Assembly: GCA_001770235.1 (NCBI GenBank)
Contig: MEQN01000112.1
Span: 8,941 to 20,141 of the forward strand
Length of the DNA stretch: 11,201 nt
Source of the DNA: Betaproteobacteria bacterium RBG_16_58_11
GTDB lineage: Bacteria; Pseudomonadota; Gammaproteobacteria; Burkholderiales; Thiobacteraceae
Reading direction: 5' to 3'
Shown: positions 7,256-11,201 of the stretch, one piece after another
Position numbering within the stretch: the first letter of the stretch is position 1
Layout of the letters: every line of letters begins with the position of its first letter
Notes under the pieces: model-generated
Told to the model about the DNA's origin: nothing
The model's database searches: none
Seen by the model: only the letters and a program-made list of their open reading frames with translations
Program-made: the position numbers and the translations under genes

Positions 7256-7956
7256 CGTCCATCGAGCTTTGCGCGCTTCAACACCTGTTCGGTTTGGCCA
7301 CCTTTTTTACGGGTCACCACAATTTTGACGGGCGCGGCCCATTGATCGTTGATCCAGACGGCGATGCCGTCATCGTCCGGCGTGCGCTCGCGCACATATC
7401 GTATCGCTTTGATTTTGCCGATGGGGAGCGTCAGCGTTTCTTCGCCGCCGTATTTGAAGAGTTGATTCTCGATCTTCTTGCCATTGCTGACGGGAAGCGT
7501 CTGCGTTTTGGGTGGTTTAATAAAGCGGAATTGGTACAACGCGCTCAATCGATCCTGCAGCAGCTCGGGCAGGGCTTGCGACTCGGTCTTGCCCTCGTAG
7601 GAGAATTCGGCCGTCTTGCCGGACCAATCGAAGCGCGCGGTCGCATCTTTTTTCGGTTTGGTGCTGCGATGATATTCAAAACGCTCGGGCTGAAATCCGC
7701 TGGCGCTATACACGCCTTCGCTGCGCATGAGGATGGTGTCTTTCACGAATATCGCCGCCACGCCGAGCGGAATGGTTTTGCTCTCCAATTTATAGCGTTG
7801 CGCGTCGAGGGTCAGCGTTTCCTGAATCTCGCCGATTACTTCTTTGCCTTGGCTCACGCTGTAAGTGAAAGTGGATTGCACGGGCGCCGCCAGGGCGGGT
7901 GCGCAGGCGAGCGCAATCAAGCCGCCGAATATATTCAGTCTTAAGGTTTGCATCAT
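7252..7956 (-). CDS. Periplasmic DUF3108 domain protein
   Basis: This 234-residue protein has a signal peptide ([20 protein letters not shown], cleavage probably after ALA at 21-23), so it is secreted to the periplasm. The rest resembles DUF3108: FTYSVSQGKEVIGEIQETLT near 30-49, then ASGFQPERFEYHR, then ARFDW, and QDRLSALYQFRF near 133-144. The same landmarks in the same order occur in the neighbouring 329-residue protein (GLKPISFWIQR, AEFDW, QDQLSVFYQLAL), so the two are tandem paralogues. The ends are joined: its ATG overlaps the purN stop and its TGA overlaps the next start, both as ATGA. No enzyme motif is visible. Family function is not established. Its fixed place after purN suggests co-expression rather than a part in purine synthesis. 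Confidence 0.82.
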   Translation of the reverse strand: MMQTLRLNIFGGLIALACAPALAAPVQSTFTYSVSQGKEVIGEIQETLTLDAQRYKLESKTIPLGVAAIFVKDTILMRSEGVYSASGFQPERFEYHRSTKPKKDATARFDWSGKTAEFSYEGKTESQALPELLQDRLSALYQFRFIKPPKTQTLPVSNGKKIENQLFKYGGEETLTLPIGKIKAIRYVRERTPDDDGIAVWINDQWAAPVKIVVTRKKGGQTEQVLKRAKLDGR

Positions 7957-8570
7957 GAATCGCTCAACGTTTCCACGCCGCGCACGTTGACGCGCCCGTC
8001 GGGCGTGATCGTGAGCCGGTCTTCAGCGAACCAGCGGATCGCCTGCGGATAAATCCGGTGCTCTTGCGCCAGCACGCGCGCCGCCAAGCTCGCCGGCGTA
8101 TCGTCCGCTTTCACCGGCACCGCGGCTTGCGCCACGATCGGGCCGTGATCCACTTGCGGGGTGACGAAATGCACGGTGCAGCCGTGAATCTTCACCCCCG
8201 CTTTGAGGGCTTGCGCATGCGTGGCCAGGCCGGGAAAAGCCGGCAGCAGCGAGGGGTGGATGTTGATCAAGCGCCCCTGGTAGTGATTGACGAAGCCCTC
8301 GGTCAGGATGCGCATGAAACCGGCGAGGACGACCAGGTCGGGTTGAAGCGCATCGATGGTTTGCATCAGCGCGGCATCGAATGCCTCGCGCGAGGCATGG
8401 TTGCGGTGATCGACGACGCGGGTCGCGATGCCTTTGGACTGGGCATATTCCAAGCCGCCGGCATCGGCTTGATTGCTGATCACGGCGGCGATGTGCAGCG
8501 GCAGATTGGACTCGACGATCGCCTGCATATTGCTGCCGCGGCCGGAGATGAGGATGACGATGGTTTTCAC
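7953..8570 (-). CDS. purN: Phosphoribosylglycinamide formyltransferase (GAR transformylase)
   Basis: This 205-residue cytoplasmic enzyme uses 10-formyltetrahydrofolate to formylate glycinamide ribonucleotide, the third step of de novo purine synthesis. It begins [20 protein letters not shown], the family's phosphate-binding start, and carries the catalytic set: N103 and H105 in INIHPSLLP, and D141 in QVDHGPIV. The open frame extends upstream to an ATG at 8765, but those 65 extra residues are an out-of-frame reading of purM. The GTG at 8570 gives the normal length and overlaps the purM stop as GTGA, so it is the true start. It sits directly after purM, as in E. coli. Coupled translation with purM is likely, since no strong ribosome binding site is needed or seen. 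Confidence 0.96.
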   Translation of the reverse strand: MKTIVILISGRGSNMQAIVESNLPLHIAAVISNQADAGGLEYAQSKGIATRVVDHRNHASREAFDAALMQTIDALQPDLVVLAGFMRILTEGFVNHYQGRLINIHPSLLPAFPGLATHAQALKAGVKIHGCTVHFVTPQVDHGPIVAQAAVPVKADDTPASLAARVLAQEHRIYPQAIRWFAEDRLTITPDGRVNVRGVETLSDS

Positions 8571-9613
8571 AGCACAATTGTTTGCGCTTGGCCGTCCATG
8601 CGCGTTTCGATTTGGCCGATGCGGTACACCGTCTCGCCCGCTGCGGTGAGGCGTTGCATGGCGCGCTCGGCATCGCTCGCGGCCACCACCACCGCCATGC
8701 CGATGCCGCAGTTGAAGGTGCGGTGCAGCTCGCGCGGCTCGATGTTGCCCATCTCTTGCAGCCACTGGAAGAGCGGCGGCAAGGGCCAGCTCGATGCATC
8801 GAGCTTGGCCGTGAGTTCGGGTTGCAGGATGCGTGGAATGTTTTCCAGCAGCCCGCCGCCGGTGATATGGGCCATACCCTTCACCGGCAATGCCTGCATC
8901 AGCGCCAGCAGCGGCTTCACGTAAATGCGCGTAGGTTCGATGAGGGTCTCGCCCAGGGTGCGGCCGTGGAACGCGGTATTGAGATCGGCGCCGGTCACTT
9001 GCAGCACCTTGCGGATGAGCGAGTAGCCGTTGGAGTGCGCGCCGCTGGAGGCGAGCCCCAGCACCGCATCGCCCGGCTGGATGGTCTTGCCGTTGATGAT
9101 CTGGCTTTTTTCCACCGCGCCCACCGCGAAGCCGGCGAGATCGTATTCACCCGCGGGGTACATGCCCGGCATCTCCGCCGTCTCGCCGCCGATCAGCGCG
9201 CAGCCGGCGAGTTCGCAGCCGTGCGCGATGCCCTTGACCACATCGGTCGCCGTGGCGACATCGAGCTTGCCGCACGCGAAATAGTCGAGGAAGAACAGCG
9301 GCTCCGCGCCTTGCACCAGAATGTCGTTCACGCTCATCGCCACCAAATCGATGCCGACCGTGTCGTGCTTATTCATTTCGAATGCGAGTTTCAATTTGGT
9401 GCCGACGCCGTCGGTGCCGGAGACCAAGACCGGCTCGCGGTATTTTTTCGAAATCTCGAATAGCGCGCCGAAGCCGCCGATGCCGCCCATCACTTCGGGG
9501 CGCATCGTGCGCCGGGCCAGCGGTTTAATGTTTTCCACCAGGGCGTCACCGGCGTCGATATCCACGCCTGCATCGCGGTAGCTCAAGGAATTGGGGGGTA
9601 GCGCCGTAGTCAA
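8567..9613 (-). CDS. purM: Phosphoribosylformylglycinamidine cyclo-ligase (AIR synthetase)
   Basis: This 348-residue cytoplasmic ATP-dependent enzyme closes the imidazole ring to make aminoimidazole ribonucleotide, the fifth step of purine synthesis. Family landmarks are complete: [16 protein letters not shown] (11-26), [18 protein letters not shown] (35-52), [14 protein letters not shown] (65-78), [20 protein letters not shown] (87-106) and [11 protein letters not shown] (142-152). Length is normal (345 in E. coli). The start codon is TTG at 9613: there is no in-frame ATG or GTG before the stop TAA about 14 codons upstream, and a start at TTG places SYRDAGVD at the usual distance from the N-terminus. 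The upstream GAGA is weak and distant, so initiation may be modest. It is the first gene of the purM-purN-DUF3108-DUF3108 operon and diverges from hda over 99 bases. No PurR-like operator could be recognised. Confidence 0.96.
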   Translation of the reverse strand: MTTALPPNSLSYRDAGVDIDAGDALVENIKPLARRTMRPEVMGGIGGFGALFEISKKYREPVLVSGTDGVGTKLKLAFEMNKHDTVGIDLVAMSVNDILVQGAEPLFFLDYFACGKLDVATATDVVKGIAHGCELAGCALIGGETAEMPGMYPAGEYDLAGFAVGAVEKSQIINGKTIQPGDAVLGLASSGAHSNGYSLIRKVLQVTGADLNTAFHGRTLGETLIEPTRIYVKPLLALMQALPVKGMAHITGGGLLENIPRILQPELTAKLDASSWPLPPLFQWLQEMGNIEPRELHRTFNCGIGMAVVVAASDAERAMQRLTAAGETVYRIGQIETRMDGQAQTIVL

Positions 9614-9630
9614 GATGAGGTTCTCACTGA

Positions 9631-9659
9631 TTGAGTTATGAAGCGTTGCTGGTTAAAGT
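9631..9659 (+). promoter_or_regulatory. Candidate sigma70 promoter for hda in the purM-hda divergent region
   Basis: TTGAGT (9631-9636) and TAAAGT (9654-9659) are separated by exactly 17 bases, and each matches consensus at four of six positions. Start would be near 9666, leaving a leader of about 47 bases. The leader holds a small perfect inverted repeat CCGGT-TTTG-ACCGG (9689-9702) ending 10 bases before the hda ATG, where it could affect ribosome access. On the opposite strand TAAAAT (9679-9674) could be the purM -10 box, but it lacks a good -35. The rest of 9614-9712 shows nothing else. Confidence 0.4.
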
Positions 9660-9712
9660 AGCCGTCTTTGCGTATTTTACCTCAAACCCCGGTTTTGACC
9701 GGTTGCCTGAAA

Positions 9713-10396
9713 ATGAAACAACTCGTTTTCGATATTGCCCCCCCGCCGCTGCCAAGTTTGCAGAATTTCGTCATTGGCTTGAATGGCGAGGTGCTGGCGA
9801 CCTTGCGCGCCATGCTGGAAGGTTCTATCCACGAACGCGTCGTCTATCTTTGGGGTGGCGCGGGATGCGGCAAAAGCCATCTCCTGCACGGCTTTGCCGC
9901 CGCCGCCAGCGCGCATCACCTGCGCTCGTGCTTGGCCCGTGACGCGAAAATGTGCAGCGAGGATGACGCCGCGCTGTGCGACGTGCTGTTGGTGGACGAT
10001 GTGCTGGCGCTCGACGCGCAGAACCAAAATCGCCTGTTCAATATCATGAACCGCCTGCGCGATGGCAGCGGCCTCTTGCTCGCCAGCGGGCCGTATGCGC
10101 CCATGCATCTCAATATCCGGCAAGACCTGGCCAGCCGCTTGGCGCAAGGCTTGGTGTTCCAGGTGAAATGCCTGTCGGACGAGGACAAGGCCCAAGCGCT
10201 GATGACCCATGCCCAGGGGCGCGGCTTCACCCTGCCGCGCGACGTGGTGGCGTATTTGTTGAGTAAGTGGAAGCGGGATTTGCCGTCCTTGATGGCGGTG
10301 CTGGAAGCGCTGGACCGCTATTCGCTCGAAGTGAAGCGCCCCATCACCGTGCCGCTGGCGCGCGAGGTATTGGCGTTGCTGCTTAAAAGTTCATGA
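9713..10396 (+). CDS. hda: DnaA regulatory inactivator Hda (DnaA-homologous AAA+ protein)
   Basis: This 227-residue cytoplasmic protein joins the DNA-loaded sliding clamp and stimulates ATP hydrolysis by DnaA, which prevents over-initiation of replication. The second to eighth residues, KQLVFDI, hold a clamp-binding motif (QLVFDI) at the very N-terminus, as Hda requires. The AAA+ core follows: Walker A GGAGCGKS (48-55), Walker B VLLVDDV (91-97) and the arginine-finger box LASRL (R142). There is no DNA-binding domain IV, which separates it from DnaA, and length is close to E. coli Hda. The frame can be read from a TTG at 9668, but ATG 9713 puts the clamp motif at the terminus and is preferred. 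The expected sensor-2-like arginine near 193 is replaced (RDLPSL). It is divergent from purM, convergent with the thioredoxin gene, and its stop touches a repeat element. Confidence 0.92.
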   Translation: MKQLVFDIAPPPLPSLQNFVIGLNGEVLATLRAMLEGSIHERVVYLWGGAGCGKSHLLHGFAAAASAHHLRSCLARDAKMCSEDDAALCDVLLVDDVLALDAQNQNRLFNIMNRLRDGSGLLLASGPYAPMHLNIRQDLASRLAQGLVFQVKCLSDEDKAQALMTHAQGRGFTLPRDVVAYLLSKWKRDLPSLMAVLEALDRYSLEVKRPITVPLAREVLALLLKSS

Positions 10397-10519
10397 ACCA
10401 CGGGGTACACGGAGTACACGGGGAAACCCAGATATGAATAGCGAAATGATTGCGCTTAACTAGGGATCGCAATTTCCATATAACACGCTCTCCCCGTGCC
10501 CCCCGTGTGCCCCGTGGTT
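10396..10519. repeat. 124-bp element with 29-bp terminal inverted repeats between hda and trx
   Basis: The left arm 10396-10424 (beginning AACCACGGGGTACACGGAG) and the right arm 10491-10519 (ending CCCCGTGGTT) are inverse complements at 25 of 29 positions. The left arm also holds a short tandem repeat, GTACACGGA/GTACACGGG. The 66-base AT-richer middle contains a weak ATTGCG...CGCAAT pair (10449-10454, 10468-10473). The arms overlap the last base of the hda stop and the stop codon of the thioredoxin gene, so the element fills the whole convergent gap. It could be a MITE-like interspersed repeat, and the transcript hairpin may also end or protect both mRNAs. There is no T-run and no recognisable target duplication. 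CCACGGGGTACACGG-type sequences recur in many environmental bacteria as far as I recall; that needs a search. Confidence 0.7.
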
Positions 10520-10889
10520 AAGCTTGGTTCTTTTCTTCCGCCGCGATTTCCGCGCGAATCTGGTCCATATCCAGGGTTTTTGCTTTAGTGATGATTTCTT
10601 CCAGCGCCGAGCCGGGCAGCGCGCCGGGTTGGGAGAAAATGATGATCTTTTCGCGGAACACCATCAGCGTGGGGATCGAACGAATCTGAAAATAACCCGC
10701 GAGTTCCTGCTCTTCCTCGGTATTCACTTTCGCGAACACCACATCCGCATACTTTTCCGAAATCTCCTCATACACCGGCGCGAAGCCTTGGCACGGGCCG
10801 CACCACGGCGCCCAGAAATCGAGGATCACGAGATCATTGTTGAGAACAGTCTGTTCGAAATTGTCTTTGGTGAGGTCGAGCGTGGCCAT
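10518..10889 (-). CDS. Thioredoxin
   Basis: This 123-residue cytoplasmic thiol-disulfide oxidoreductase keeps protein cysteines reduced, using electrons from thioredoxin reductase. The sequence runs MATLDLTKDNFEQTV, then DFWAPWCGPCQGFAPVYEEI with the catalytic WCGPC (about 31-35), and later the cis-proline loop RSIPTLMVF. There is no signal peptide. The C-terminus has a charged extension of about 15 residues (DMDQIRAEIAAEEKNQA) beyond E. coli thioredoxin 1 (109 residues). The frame is open to an upstream ATG at 10940, but ATG 10889 gives the normal N-terminus and has GGAG seven bases upstream. I give no trxA symbol, since this Trx form may be an extra thioredoxin. It follows the small gene at 10971 after 81 bases that show no clear promoter, and its stop lies inside the repeat element. 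Confidence 0.93.
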   Translation of the reverse strand: MATLDLTKDNFEQTVLNNDLVILDFWAPWCGPCQGFAPVYEEISEKYADVVFAKVNTEEEQELAGYFQIRSIPTLMVFREKIIIFSQPGALPGSALEEIITKAKTLDMDQIRAEIAAEEKNQA

Positions 10890-10970
10890 GCGAGAGCTCC
10901 GTGAATGGGGGAAGGTGGATCGGGGGGAGAACAATAGCAAAGTTGGCAGGGACCGGCTAGTGCCGAGTAT

Positions 10971-11144
10971 CTATTCAATGACCTGCCGCGCCCTCGCCAC
11001 GTTTTGCCGCAGCCGCGCATACAATTCAGATTGATGTTGTTGCAGGTAATGCAAGATTGGCATGTCATCGCCGCGGGAGAATAAGGACTCCATTTGCTCC
11101 TTGCGCGCGCGCAGCATAGATTTCGGCTCGCCATCCGGCATCAT
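10971..11144 (-). CDS. Small 57-residue hypothetical protein upstream of thioredoxin
   Basis: This short minus-strand frame reads MMPDGEPKSMLRARKEQMES, then LFSRGDDMPILHYLQQHQSE, then LYARLRQNVARARQVIE and a TAG stop. It is hydrophilic, rich in Arg, Gln and Glu, and looks mostly helical, with no membrane segment or metal-binding cysteines. The first ATG (11144) overlaps the stop of the incoming gene as ATGA, the same arrangement as four other junctions in this window. The amino-acid make-up is also typical of a real bacterial protein. I do not recognise the family. It could be a small regulatory or subunit-like protein made together with the upstream gene product and perhaps with thioredoxin, which follows 81 bases later. 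Confidence 0.65.
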   Translation of the reverse strand: MMPDGEPKSMLRARKEQMESLFSRGDDMPILHYLQQHQSELYARLRQNVARARQVIE

Positions 11145-11201
11145 GCCTTCTGCTCATACGCCACCAATGTCCAGATCGTCTCCACCTCATTCGATTCCTG
11201 C
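11141..11201 (-). CDS. Partial gene, C-terminal end of an unidentified protein
   Basis: The last 19 codons of a minus-strand gene enter from the right edge and read QESNEVETIWTLVAYEQKA before a TGA at 11143-11141. The stop overlaps the ATG of the small downstream gene as ATGA, which supports both readings and suggests an operon. The fragment is too short to assign a product. Confidence 0.5.
   Translation of the reverse strand, partial: QESNEVETIWTLVAYEQKA

Noticed and set aside
8571..8765. 65-residue N-terminal extension of purN
   Set aside because: It is an alternative-frame reading of purM; the GTG at 8570 gives the normal GAR transformylase length and a GTGA overlap.
8058..8924. 288-codon plus-strand frame opposite purN and the purM end
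   Set aside because: Crosses two well-supported genes antisense; no recognisable domain.
8582..9463. 293-codon plus-strand frame opposite purM
   Set aside because: Its product is full of His, Arg and Ala with no family pattern, while the minus strand encodes complete PurM motifs.
10826..11134. 102-codon minus-strand frame with many cysteines near the thioredoxin start
   Set aside because: It overlaps the thioredoxin 5' end and the 57-codon gene in another frame; its CxxC-like look comes from shadow reading, and the other frames have better starts.
1..11201. CRISPR array, tRNA, rRNA, transposase, toxin-antitoxin or biosynthetic cluster
   Set aside because: No regularly spaced repeats, no cloverleaf or rRNA-like stretch, and no matching protein families were seen; the genes are mostly core housekeeping functions.

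Overview
This window comes from a GC-rich proteobacterial chromosome, most likely a betaproteobacterium (Nitrosomonadales-like at a guess). The support is the style of the proteins and gene sets: a PurM, an Hda starting MKQLVFDI, paired DUF3108 proteins next to purN, and an RsmB/NOP-type methyltransferase next to an AI-2E-family permease. The assignment is inference from protein style, not from a search. Nothing suggests a phage, plasmid, CRISPR array or insertion sequence, and coding density is high.

Layout. A partial exported-protein gene starts at 70 and leaves the left edge on the minus strand. A minus-strand gene block then runs from 5639 down to 197: AI-2E/PerM permease, RsmB-like rRNA m5C methyltransferase, exported PLD-type nuclease, MscS channel and acyl-CoA desaturase. 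It ends in a clear intrinsic terminator at 145-179. The first two genes overlap as TGATG and PLD/MscS overlap as ATGA. A lone plus-strand gene (5749-6171) for a small membrane-anchored protein diverges from this block. It ends at a 49-bp palindromic repeat that separates it from the next, convergent minus-strand block.

That second block, 9613 down to 6266, is a tightly packed operon: purM, purN, a periplasmic DUF3108 protein and a TonB-like DUF3108 protein. Each junction is a 4-nt overlap (GTGA or ATGA). It makes two purine-synthesis enzymes together with two envelope proteins of unknown function. Divergent from purM lies hda (9713-10396, plus), the DnaA-inactivating AAA+ protein. Between hda and a convergent thioredoxin gene is a 124-bp element with 29-bp terminal inverted repeats that touch both stop codons.

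At the right edge, upstream of the thioredoxin gene, two further minus-strand reading frames can be read directly: a 57-codon small protein gene (10971-11144) and, overlapping it by ATGA, the last 19 codons of a gene that enters from outside.

The window is mostly ordinary core genome. I found no convincing new defence, mobile or biosynthetic system. The points most worth a second look are the two palindromic repeats placed exactly between convergent genes, the purine/DUF3108 operon, the unlisted small gene at the right edge, and the missing sensor-2-like arginine in Hda.
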